Shown: positions 1 through 5,937 of the stretch, in pieces
Numbering within the stretch: the stretch's first letter is position 1
How the letters are laid out: each line of letters begins with the position of its first letter
Assembly (NCBI GenBank): GCA_900555435.1
Contig: USLH01000067.1
Location: 1 to 12,120, forward strand
Direction: 5' to 3'
Length of the DNA stretch: 12,120 nucleotides
Source: an uncultured Oscillospiraceae bacterium
GTDB taxonomy: Bacteria > Bacillota > Clostridia > Oscillospirales > Ruminococcaceae
Translations under genes and position numbers: made by a program
Notes under the pieces: model-generated
Database searches by the model: none
Seen by the model: the letters and a program-made list of their open reading frames with translations, nothing else
Told to the model about the DNA's origin: nothing

Positions 1-308
1 ATGCCGGGCATGGACTGACGTGCGCCGGAACGGACGGAGACCAGCAGGGGGTTCTCGTCGTCGCCGAACTTTTTGCCGGTGATGCCTTCCATCTTGGTGA
101 TGTACTCCATGATCTGGGCCTGGATCTCATCGTTGATGGTTTCGCCGTCGGCGTAGTACTGGGTGCAGGCTTCGGTGGTAATGGTGAAGCCCTGGGGAAC
201 AGGCATGCCCAGATTGGTCATTTCAGCAAGGTTTGCGCCTTTGCCGCCGAGGAGCTCGCGCATTTTGCCGTTGCCCTCGGAAAAGAGATACACGTATTTC
301 TTCTGCAT
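1..308 (-). CDS. ppdK: Pyruvate phosphate dikinase, N-terminal fragment
   Basis: PPDK interconverts PEP + AMP + PPi and pyruvate + ATP + Pi in the cytoplasm and is a common glycolytic enzyme in anaerobes. Only the first 102 codons are in the window; the gene continues past base 1. Visible are the family N-terminus (QKKYVYLFSEG), GGKGANLAEM at residues 21-30 and SVRSGARQSMPG near residues 91-102. Lys23 and Arg93 match the nucleotide-binding lysine and arginine of the ATP-grasp-like domain. The start ATG (306-308 on the complement) is preceded by GGAGGT about 9 nt upstream. Codon choice (GGC, CGT/CGC, CTC) suggests high expression. It is transcribed divergently from the acetyltransferase gene at 698. 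The family call is secure; an intact full-length enzyme is inferred. Confidence 0.95.
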   Translation of the reverse strand, partial: MQKKYVYLFSEGNGKMRELLGGKGANLAEMTNLGMPVPQGFTITTEACTQYYADGETINDEIQAQIMEYITKMEGITGKKFGDDENPLLVSVRSGARQSMPG

Positions 309-493
309 TTCCTATCTACCTCCAATAATATATGGATAGCCGGAGGGAACCCCCGACGTTCCTAACAGGTTTTGCAAACTGCGTTTACATGGAAACAAGC
401 CTGCGGGTGGTTCCGGGCAGAAAAGCTGTCCGGAAAGAGAACCTGCAAGCGAAAAAGCGCAGTCGGGATGGAACATCCGGTTATGCTTTTTTT

Positions 494-522
494 ATTATAG
501 CAAAAAATTCGGCAATTTACCA
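494..522 (-). promoter_or_regulatory. Extended -10 promoter for ppdK
   Basis: On the complement there is a perfect TATAAT (494-499) preceded by TGC (500-502), an extended -10. Seventeen bases further up is a weak -35, TGGTAA (517-522, 3 of 6 matches). The extended -10 can compensate for a poor -35. Transcription would start near 487, giving a leader of about 180 nt before the ppdK start. Confidence 0.6.
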
Positions 523-590
523 TAGATTTCGTGAAAAAAAATACGAATTTGCAAATTTGACACATTCCCCAAAAGTTTCCGGGGACGGGC

Positions 591-619
591 TTTACAAATC
601 AAGCAAAAAGCGGCATAAT
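591..619 (+). promoter_or_regulatory. Sigma-A-type promoter for the acetyltransferase gene
   Basis: TTTACA (591-596) and CATAAT (614-619) are separated by exactly 17 bp; each box matches 5 of 6 consensus positions. A start near 626 gives a leader of about 70 nt before the ATG at 698. This argues that the gene starts at 698 and not at an upstream codon. Confidence 0.7.
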
Positions 620-697
620 AATAGAAGCGGCCGGGGCTTAAGCGAGAGTTTTGGCAGAAACCGGCCATTTATACCTGCGACAAAAAGGAGATCCGAA

Positions 698-1408
698 ATG
701 TATAACAATTTGCCGGAAGGGCTTAAAAAGATGGAAGAAAAGCGGCTGGCCGTGCTGGAAAAGTATGCGGATGCCGGTGTGATTTTTGAGGGGATCGACG
801 GGGTCGTCATTGAGGAAACCGTGGTGATCGGTGTTGGCACCCGGATCGAGCCGGGGGTCGTCATAAAAGGGGACACGATCATCGGGGAAGGGTGCCTTCT
901 CACTTCCGGCAGCCGGGTGGAGGACTGCGTGATTGGGGATCGGACGATCATCAACGCATCCCAGTGCTACCGCTCCCGGATCGGGAACGAAGTGACCGTC
1001 GGGCCGTTTTCTCATATCCGCCCGGACTCCGACCTTGCCGATCACGTCCACATCGGGGATTTTGTGGAGGTGAAGAACTCCTTCATCGGGGTTGGGACGT
1101 CCGTTTCTCACCTGACTTATGTAGGGGACAGCGACGTGGGACGAAACGTGAACTTCGGCTGCGGCTGTGTCACGGTGAATTACGACGGGGTGAACAAGCA
1201 CCGCTGCCGGATCGGGGACAACGCCTTTATCGGCTGCAACACCAACCTGGTGGCGCCGGTGGAAGTAGGGGACAACACCTTTATTGCCGCGGGCAGCACC
1301 ATTACGGATGCAGTCGCCGACGGGGATTTTGCCATCGCCAGAGCCCGGCAGGTGAATAAGAAAGGGCTGGGAGCGAAGAAGCTGAAGGATCGGAAGCTGA
1401 AATATTGA
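698..1408 (+). CDS. Standalone GlmU-type acetyltransferase domain (left-handed beta-helix)
   Basis: The 236-residue protein aligns with only the C-terminal half of GlmU, the glucosamine-1-phosphate N-acetyltransferase that supplies UDP-GlcNAc synthesis. After a linker-like N-terminal helix (residues 1-27) come hexapeptide repeats with turns such as VIGVGT, VIGDRT and IGDNAF. GlmU active-site equivalents are present: Arg108 in HIRPD, Lys126 in VEVKN, the catalytic-type His138 in SHLTYVGD, and the NYDG acceptor loop at 161-164. The uridylyltransferase (Rossmann) domain of about 230 residues is absent, and no stop or frameshift relic of it is seen upstream. The start is fixed by AAGGAG (685-690), 7 nt before ATG. 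The gene is monocistronic, with its own promoter and terminator. It may work with a separate uridylyltransferase or acetylate another sugar phosphate. Fold and active site are secure; the substrate is inferred. Confidence 0.85.
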   Translation: MYNNLPEGLKKMEEKRLAVLEKYADAGVIFEGIDGVVIEETVVIGVGTRIEPGVVIKGDTIIGEGCLLTSGSRVEDCVIGDRTIINASQCYRSRIGNEVTVGPFSHIRPDSDLADHVHIGDFVEVKNSFIGVGTSVSHLTYVGDSDVGRNVNFGCGCVTVNYDGVNKHRCRIGDNAFIGCNTNLVAPVEVGDNTFIAAGSTITDAVADGDFAIARARQVNKKGLGAKKLKDRKLKY

Positions 1409-1423
1409 TGGAGGGGAATTTGG

Positions 1424-1463
1424 GTTCTGGATCCAGCCTTTTGAAAAAGGCTGGATCCAGAAC
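1424..1463. repeat. Perfect 19-bp-arm palindrome
   Basis: The arms at 1424-1442 and 1445-1463 are perfectly complementary, forming a stem of about 18 bp with a TGAA loop. Each arm carries its own self-complementary decamer CTGGATCCAG (1428-1437 and 1451-1460). No T-tract follows, so it is not an intrinsic terminator on either strand. It sits between the acetyltransferase stop codon and the true terminator. The form is that of a dispersed intergenic palindromic element, but only one copy is in the window. Confidence 0.7.
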
Positions 1464-1483
1464 GGACTTGGCTTTTCAAACAG

Positions 1484-1527
1484 AAAACGGCGGCGATCCG
1501 GAGGGTTCCGGGTCGCCGCCGTTTTTT
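1484..1527. terminator. Bidirectional rho-independent terminator
   Basis: A stem of 13 perfect bp (AAAACGGCGGCGA paired with its complement at 1513-1525) is extended by six inner pairs (one G-U) around a GGGT loop. T6 follows on the plus strand (1522-1527), and the complementary A-run (1484-1487) gives a U-tract on the minus strand. It can end both the acetyltransferase transcript and the convergent ackA transcript. Confidence 0.92.
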
Positions 1528-1538
1528 ATCGGGAAAAT

Positions 1539-2741
1539 TTACTTGGAGATCAGCTCTACGGTATCCAGAGCGATGGCCAGCTCTTCGTTGGTGGGGATGA
1601 CCCAGACCTCGGTCCTGCAGCCGTCTTTGGAGATCCGCAGGTCTTCCCGGACGTGCTGGATGTTCTTGGCGGGATCCAGCTCAATGCCTAAGAATTCCAT
1701 GCCTTCGCAGATGTCCACCCGCAGCTCGTCGGAGTTCTCGCCGATGCCGCCGGTGAGAAGGACTGCATCCAGACCACCCATAGCGGCGGCATAAGCGCCG
1801 ATGGTCTTCTTAATCTGGTAGCGGAACATATCGCAGGTCAGGATGGCACGCTCGTTGCCCTCATGGGAAGCGTCCACCAGGTCACGGGAGTCAGAGGACA
1901 GGCCGGAGACCCCTAAGAAGCCGGATTTCTTATTGAGAATGTTGGACATCTCATCGGGGGAGAGATTTTCCTTCTTCATCAGGTAGGTGACCACGGAGGG
2001 GTCGATGGAGCCGCTGCGGGTGCCCATCATCAGGCCGGCCAGAGGGGTGAAGCCCATGGTGGTGTCCACGCACTTGCCGTCTTTTACGGCGGTGATGGAG
2101 GAACCGTTTCCTAAGTGGCAGACCACAATCTTAGTGCCCTTGGGGTCACGGCCGGTGATCTGGAGGAAGTGGCTGCTGACATAGCGGTGGCTGGTGCCGT
2201 GGAAGCCGTATTTGCGGATGTGGTACTTCTCGTAGTACTCATGGGGCACAGCGTACATATACGCCTTCTCGGGCATGGTCTGATGGAAGGAGGTGTCGAA
2301 CACGGCGACCATGGGGACGTCGGGGCCTAAGACCTTCCGGCAGGCCCGCATGGTTGCAGCCTGGGGAGGATTGTGGAGAGGCCCTAAGTCGGAGAAGGAC
2401 TCGATATCGTCGATGACCTTGTCGGTGATGAGGGTGGACTGCTTATAAACCTCGCTGCCGTGGAGGACCCGATGGCCCACAGCGGAGATCTCGGCGACGG
2501 AGTCGATGACCTTGCCTTCGCCGGAGGTCAGGACTTCGATGACCTTGGCAAAGGCTTCGGTATGGGAGGGGAAGTAGCAATCCTCTTTTTCGCTGACGCC
2601 GGAGTCGGTCTTATAGGAGATGAGACCTCCTTCGATGCCGATGCGCTCGCAGTTGCCCTTGGCAATGACGTGCTCATTTTCCATGTCGATGAGCTGATAC
2701 TTCATGGAAGAACTTCCTGCATTGATGACCAGGATTTTCAT
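1539..2741 (-). CDS. ackA: Acetate kinase
   Basis: AckA catalyses acetyl phosphate + ADP to acetate + ATP, the substrate-level phosphorylation step of acetogenic fermentation. At 400 residues it is the usual family length. It shows VINAGSSSMKYQL at 5-17 (Asn7), GHRVLHGSE at 89-97 (Arg91), His123 in GPLHNPP, Asp149 in VFDTSF, HGTSH with His181, CHLGNGSS at 208-215, MGTRSGSIDP with Arg242, TGGIGEN at 330-336 and a C-terminal NEELAIA with Glu386. Every catalytic position known for the family is therefore present. The start is the ATG at 2739-2741 on the complement, with a GGTGG-type Shine-Dalgarno 7 nt upstream. No pta gene is adjacent. The gene is convergent with the acetyltransferase gene across a shared terminator and divergent from tmcAL across a shared promoter. 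Confidence 0.98.
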   Translation of the reverse strand: MKILVINAGSSSMKYQLIDMENEHVIAKGNCERIGIEGGLISYKTDSGVSEKEDCYFPSHTEAFAKVIEVLTSGEGKVIDSVAEISAVGHRVLHGSEVYKQSTLITDKVIDDIESFSDLGPLHNPPQAATMRACRKVLGPDVPMVAVFDTSFHQTMPEKAYMYAVPHEYYEKYHIRKYGFHGTSHRYVSSHFLQITGRDPKGTKIVVCHLGNGSSITAVKDGKCVDTTMGFTPLAGLMMGTRSGSIDPSVVTYLMKKENLSPDEMSNILNKKSGFLGVSGLSSDSRDLVDASHEGNERAILTCDMFRYQIKKTIGAYAAAMGGLDAVLLTGGIGENSDELRVDICEGMEFLGIELDPAKNIQHVREDLRISKDGCRTEVWVIPTNEELAIALDTVELISK

Positions 2742-2769
2742 TCGTTAACCACCATTCCTTGTTTTTTTG

Positions 2770-2838
2770 AGAGCCGTTGTCGTAAAAACGACAACAAAAC
2801 CAAGCCGGAAGGCTCTGATTTTCGCAGAATCTTTCCGG
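2770..2838 (-). other. Structured ackA leader RNA (candidate)
   Basis: In the predicted ackA leader (transcript from about 2862 to 2742) three complementary sets occur. One is a hairpin of 8 bp, GTTGTCGT/ACGACAAC with a four-base loop (2776-2795). The second is an outer helix AGAGCC/GGCTCT (2811-2816 with 2770-2775). The third is CCGGAA/TTCCGG (2833-2838 with 2805-2810). The last two cross, so they would form a pseudoknot or be alternatives. No U-tract follows, so it is not a simple terminator. It matches no riboswitch class I recognise. Confidence 0.4.
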
Positions 2839-2844
2839 TCAGGC

Positions 2845-2873
2845 TTGACTTTAACGCTTCTACACTATATATT
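2845..2873 (+). promoter_or_regulatory. tmcAL promoter
   Basis: TTGACT (2845-2850) and TATATT (2868-2873) are 17 bp apart, each matching 5 of 6 consensus positions. The start would be near 2880, about 120 nt before the tmcAL ATG. A perfect TATAAT at 2876-2881 has no correctly spaced -35 and is less likely to be the element used. Confidence 0.7.
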
Positions 2874-2897
2874 AGTATAATAGGAATGAAATTTCAA
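2869..2897 (-). promoter_or_regulatory. ackA promoter
   Basis: On the complement, TTGAAA (2892-2897, 5 of 6) and TAATAT (2869-2874, 4 of 6) are separated by exactly 17 bp, with an expected start near 2862. Its -10 occupies almost the same bases as the -10 of the opposite promoter. A perfect 10-bp palindrome, TGAAATTTCA (2887-2896), overlaps the -35 and could be an operator. Confidence 0.65.
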
Positions 2898-3001
2898 GTG
2901 TTTTTTTCGGCTGTCCGGTGATTTTTACGGGAAATACGGATATTTTAAGAAAAGATGACCGGATCCTGACTGAAAAAACGGTTCCGGACGGGAGTGAGAC
3001 C

Positions 3002-4195
3002 ATGGAGCTTGCCGCCGTCGTTGCGGAATATAACCCCTTTCACAACGGCCACGCCTATCAGCTGTCGGAGATCCGCAGAAACGGCGGAACCCACGTTGCC
3101 GTCGTCATGAGCGGAAATGTGGTGCAGCGGGGGGAGGTTGCCTGCTTTTCCAAAGCGGTGCGGGCAAGAGCCGCTCTTCTTGGCGGTGCCGATCTGGTGC
3201 TGGAACTGCCGGCTTCCTTTGCCTGCGCTTCGGCGGAGCGGTTTGCCGGAGGGGCGATTCGGACGCTTGCGGGTCTGGGACTTCCGGGGACGCTGTGGTT
3301 CGGCAGCGAGTGCGGGGATACGGAAGCGCTTTGCCGTTGTGCGGAGGCGCTGAACGAAACCGACGGGTCGGAGGCGCTGAAGACGTATCTGGAGCGGGGG
3401 CTTTCCTTTCCCGATGCCCGGAGCCGGGCGGTGGCGGAGCTTGCCGGGGAAGAAACGGCAGCTCTGCTAAAAAATCCCAACGACACCTTGGGGATCGAGT
3501 ATATCCGGGCAATCTCCCGTTATCAAGCACCCTTCACGCCGAAGACCATCCGGCGGGTGGGAGCAGAGCATGACAGCCTGCGCTCCGGTGAAAACTTTGC
3601 CAGCGCTACCCTGCTGCGGCAGCTTTGCCGGGAAGGGCAGCTTTCAAAGCTCCGGGAATGGGTGCCGGAAACGGTATTTTCCCTCTATCGGAAGGATTGG
3701 GAGGAGCACCGGGGCGGCACAGACACGAAAAATCTGGAGGCGGCGGTCCTTTATCATTTAAAGACCCTTTCGCCGGAAAAGCTCCGGGGGCTGCCGGATG
3801 TGGAGCCGGGGCTGGAACATCGGCTCTGGAACGCTGTTTTGAAGGCGTCCTCTTTGGAAGAGCTCTTTTTCAGCGTCCGAAGCAGGCGGTACCCGTTAAG
3901 CCGGGTGCGGCGGGCGGTCATGCACGCCATGCTTGGGATCGACCGGGAGCTGGCGGGGAAAGCGCCTTCCTATCTGCGGGTGCTGGCTTTTAATGAGCGG
4001 GGGCAGGAGATTTTAAAGGCTGCCCGGAAGACGGCGGCCTTGCCCCTATTCCATTCCTTTGCAAAGATTGAGAAAGAATACCCGGAATTTGCCCGAAGGG
4101 AGCGACTGGCAAGCGATTTGTTCAGCCTGGCACTCCCGGTTCCCAGAAAGATGTTTTCCGAATACGAGGATCTCCATCCCGGCTTTTTCCCTTAA
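3002..4195 (+). CDS. tmcAL: tRNA(Met) cytidine acetate ligase (TmcAL/YlbM)
   Basis: TmcAL activates acetate with ATP to acetyl-AMP and transfers the acetyl group to the wobble cytidine (C34) of elongator tRNA-Met, giving ac4C. The protein opens with a nucleotidyltransferase-like motif, VAEYNPFHNGH (residues 7-17), with the nucleotide-binding pair His14 and His17. It continues with MSGNVVQRGE (36-45), NPNDTLGIEYI (158-168) and SATLLRQL (201-208), all family hallmarks. At 397 residues it is close to the roughly 415 of B. subtilis YlbM. I chose the ATG at 3002 because GGAG lies 7 nt upstream and the family N-terminus begins here; a longer reading from 2918 adds 28 unrelated residues. It is divergent from ackA, whose product acetate is its substrate. 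No strong terminator follows, so it may be co-transcribed with the gene at 4259. Confidence 0.93.
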   Translation: MELAAVVAEYNPFHNGHAYQLSEIRRNGGTHVAVVMSGNVVQRGEVACFSKAVRARAALLGGADLVLELPASFACASAERFAGGAIRTLAGLGLPGTLWFGSECGDTEALCRCAEALNETDGSEALKTYLERGLSFPDARSRAVAELAGEETAALLKNPNDTLGIEYIRAISRYQAPFTPKTIRRVGAEHDSLRSGENFASATLLRQLCREGQLSKLREWVPETVFSLYRKDWEEHRGGTDTKNLEAAVLYHLKTLSPEKLRGLPDVEPGLEHRLWNAVLKASSLEELFFSVRSRRYPLSRVRRAVMHAMLGIDRELAGKAPSYLRVLAFNERGQEILKAARKTAALPLFHSFAKIEKEYPEFARRERLASDLFSLALPVPRKMFSEYEDLHPGFFP

Positions 4196-4208
4196 AACGG
4201 ATCCTTCT

Positions 4209-4222
4209 TCCGCTTCGGCGGA
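4209..4222 (+). other. Short UUCG tetraloop hairpin
   Basis: TCCGC and GCGGA flank a TTCG loop, a very stable small RNA hairpin, 14 nt after the tmcAL stop. No T-run follows, so it is not a convincing terminator. It could mark a processing or 3'-end stability site between tmcAL and the next gene. Confidence 0.35.
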
Positions 4223-4258
4223 TGAAATAGAAAGCAAAATCAGAAAGGACGAAATACA

Positions 4259-5194
4259 ATGAGCGTACAGTTCAAAGAGATCGATTACAGCATCTATGGT
4301 CGCTGCCTGGAAATGAGCAACGAGCTTTGCCGTCTGGTCATCACACTGGATAAAGGGCCTCACATCATCTGCTATCAGATGCACGGGGAACCCAACGTGA
4401 TGTTCGAGGATCTGGAGGATTTCCATACCCAGAGCGGGTCGGATTTTGATACCTATTTCTATCCCGGCGCCAAGTGGCACATCTACGGCGGCCACCGGCT
4501 GTGGCTCTCGCCGGAGTCCATGCCGGAGACCTACTATCCCGATAACTTCGCCGTTCCTTATACCACCGAAGGCAATACCGTTACCCTGACTCCCAAGGAG
4601 CAGGAGGGCAACCACGTCCAGTATGTGTTCAAGGTAACGCTGGAAGAAAAGGGCACCAAGGTCACGGTGGCTCACACGATCTATAACCGGGACAGCAAGG
4701 AAAAGACCTTCGCTCCCTGGGGACTTTCCGTTTTGGCGCCCGGCGGCGTGGAGATCGTTCCCCAGGCGGACAAGCAGACGGGGCTTCTCTCCAACCGGAT
4801 CCTTGCTCTGTGGGATTATTCGGATATGTCTGACCCCCGGCTCTGGTGGGGCAACAAGTACATCACCCTGACGCAGGTTCCCGGCATGGACAAGAACTTC
4901 AAGCTGGGACTCAATCACGAGAAGCAGTGGTCCAGCTACCTTCTCGGGAAGGAACTGTTCGTGAAGCGGCATCACACCGTGGACGGCGGCAATTATCCCG
5001 ACGGCGGCTGCTCCTTTGAAACTTACATCTGCAAGAACTTTCTTGAGATGGAGAGCTTGGGGGAACTGAAGACCCTTGCTCCCGGCGAAAGCATCGGTCA
5101 TGTGGAGAACTGGGAGCTGTCCGTGGTGGAAGGCGGCTTCGATCCCAAGGACGAAGCAAGCGTCGACGGGTTCGCAAAGAAATACATCTGGTAA
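4259..5194 (+). CDS. Uncharacterised protein, aldose-epimerase-like (DUF4380-like)
   Basis: I do not recognise a characterised function for this 311-residue protein. Its features resemble the galactose mutarotase-like beta-sandwich: GGHRLWLSPE at 77-86, a conserved-looking run at 168-198 (PQADKQTGLLSNR, then ALWDYSDMSDPR), a His-His pair at 238-239 and NFLEMESLG at 260-268, where Glu263 resembles the glutamate late in aldose epimerases. These suggest carbohydrate binding or epimerisation and are reminiscent of the DUF4380 family. There is no signal peptide or membrane segment, so it should be cytoplasmic. The ATG follows AAAGGA by about 10 nt. It lies 63 nt after tmcAL and 62 nt before cmk, and is probably read from the tmcAL promoter. 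The fold call is moderate; enzymatic activity is unproven. Confidence 0.7.
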   Translation: MSVQFKEIDYSIYGRCLEMSNELCRLVITLDKGPHIICYQMHGEPNVMFEDLEDFHTQSGSDFDTYFYPGAKWHIYGGHRLWLSPESMPETYYPDNFAVPYTTEGNTVTLTPKEQEGNHVQYVFKVTLEEKGTKVTVAHTIYNRDSKEKTFAPWGLSVLAPGGVEIVPQADKQTGLLSNRILALWDYSDMSDPRLWWGNKYITLTQVPGMDKNFKLGLNHEKQWSSYLLGKELFVKRHHTVDGGNYPDGGCSFETYICKNFLEMESLGELKTLAPGESIGHVENWELSVVEGGFDPKDEASVDGFAKKYIW

Positions 5195-5205
5195 GAAGAA
5201 ACGGA

Positions 5206-5237
5206 AGCGCCCGCTGCCCACAGGGTCGGCGGGCGTT
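5206..5237 (+). terminator. GC-rich hairpin before cmk (weak terminator or attenuator)
   Basis: The left arm 5206-5216 pairs with 5227-5237 over about 11 bp (two G-U), and the loop can add CCC/GGG. Only a short TTATT follows and the cmk ribosome binding site starts 5 nt later. It could partly terminate transcripts from the 4259 gene or separate the two messages. Efficiency is uncertain. Confidence 0.45.
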
Positions 5238-5256
5238 ATTGAAAGGAAGAAACGTT

Positions 5257-5937
5257 ATGATCGCTGTTGCCATTGACGGCCCTTCCGGAGCCGGAAAAAG
5301 CACCATTGCCCGGAAGGTGGCGGGGGAGCTGGGATTCCTCTACATCGATACCGGCGCCCTTTACCGCTCCATCGGCTACTACGTCCTAAAAAAGGGCGGA
5401 GATCCTGAGAAAAAAGAGGACGTGGAGGCGGCTCTGCCCGGGATCCGTCTGGAGCTGCGGCACGCAGACGGCGTGCAGCGGGTCTTTCTGAACGGGGAAG
5501 ACGTATCCGATCAGATCCGCACCCCTGCCGTATCCATGGCGGCGTCCCATGTTTCCGCTTTCCCGGCGGTGCGGGCGTTTTTACTGGAGCTGCAGCGGAA
5601 GATGGCACGGGAGCATAACGTCATCATGGACGGCCGGGACATCGGCACCGTGGTGCTTCCGGATGCGGAGCTCAAGATCTTCCTGACGGCGACGCCGGAG
5701 GACCGTGCCCGCCGCCGGTACGAGGAACTGGTGGAAAAAGGCGAGGCGGTCACCTTCGACGAGGTTTTGAAGGATGTGATTCAGCGGGACTACAACGACA
5801 CCCATCGGGACATCGCTCCTTTGCGGCAAGCGGAGGACGCCGTGCTGGCGGACACCACCGGTTTTGAGCTTCCTCAGTCGGTGGCGCTGATCCGGTCGCT
5901 GGTGGAAAAGAAGCTGGGGAAGGAGACGGCAAGATGA
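5257..5937 (+). CDS. cmk: Cytidylate kinase
   Basis: Cmk phosphorylates CMP and dCMP with ATP in the cytoplasm, recycling CMP released by phospholipid and RNA turnover. The 226-residue protein is the normal length. It shows IDGPSGAGKST (6-16) as the P-loop, YIDTGALYR (29-37), RTPAVSMAAS in the CMP-binding region (88-97), MDGRDIGTVV (124-133), and a lid-type arginine stretch DRARRRYEEL (149-158) followed by RDYNDTHRDIAPL (177-189). The start is the ATG at 5257 with AAAGGAAG 7 nt upstream; a TTG at 5239 in the same frame precedes that ribosome binding site. Its stop overlaps the plsC start by 4 bases (ATGA), so the two are translationally coupled. cmk-plsC-ispH is a recurrent clostridial order. 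No convincing promoter was found directly upstream. Confidence 0.97.
   Translation: MIAVAIDGPSGAGKSTIARKVAGELGFLYIDTGALYRSIGYYVLKKGGDPEKKEDVEAALPGIRLELRHADGVQRVFLNGEDVSDQIRTPAVSMAASHVSAFPAVRAFLLELQRKMAREHNVIMDGRDIGTVVLPDAELKIFLTATPEDRARRRYEELVEKGEAVTFDEVLKDVIQRDYNDTHRDIAPLRQAEDAVLADTTGFELPQSVALIRSLVEKKLGKETAR

Larger units (their letters stand above)
309..697. other. Divergent intergenic region (ppdK leader and two promoters)
   Basis: This 389-base stretch holds no gene I can support. It contains back-to-back promoters for ppdK (494-522, complement) and the acetyltransferase gene (591-619). Between the ppdK promoter and start is a GC-rich leader with an imperfect hairpin at 411-435 (TTCCGG/CCGGAA outer stem, one mismatch, CAG/CTG inner stem, 5-nt loop) and a weaker one at 344-360 (GGAAC/GTTCC). 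No known riboswitch or T-box motif was recognised. The core at about 485-560 is markedly AT-rich. The frame of the downstream gene is open through here, but the translation is basic and unlike any family, and the promoter lies inside it. Confidence 0.6.

Noticed and set aside
373..389. Possible catabolite-control (cre-like) site in the ppdK leader
   Set aside because: The dyad is imperfect and matches too few of the conserved cre positions to claim CcpA binding.
332..697. In-frame extension of the acetyltransferase gene by 122 codons
   Set aside because: The translation is basic and featureless, a good promoter (591-619) lies inside it, and the ribosome binding site at 685-690 plus family alignment fix the start at 698.
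638..1201. 187-codon minus-strand frame opposite the acetyltransferase gene
   Set aside because: Its residues mirror hexapeptide-repeat codons and it has no supporting signals.
1424..1463. Reading the long palindrome as a terminator
   Set aside because: No T-tract follows on either strand and a complete bidirectional terminator lies at 1484-1527.
2918..3001. 28-codon N-terminal extension of TmcAL
   Set aside because: The TmcAL family starts with the segment encoded from 3002, and the ribosome binding site is directly upstream of that ATG.
4046..5221. 391-codon open frame on the minus strand
   Set aside because: It is antisense to the 4259 gene and the end of tmcAL, shows no recognisable family motifs and has no start signals; it is a by-product of GC-rich codon use.
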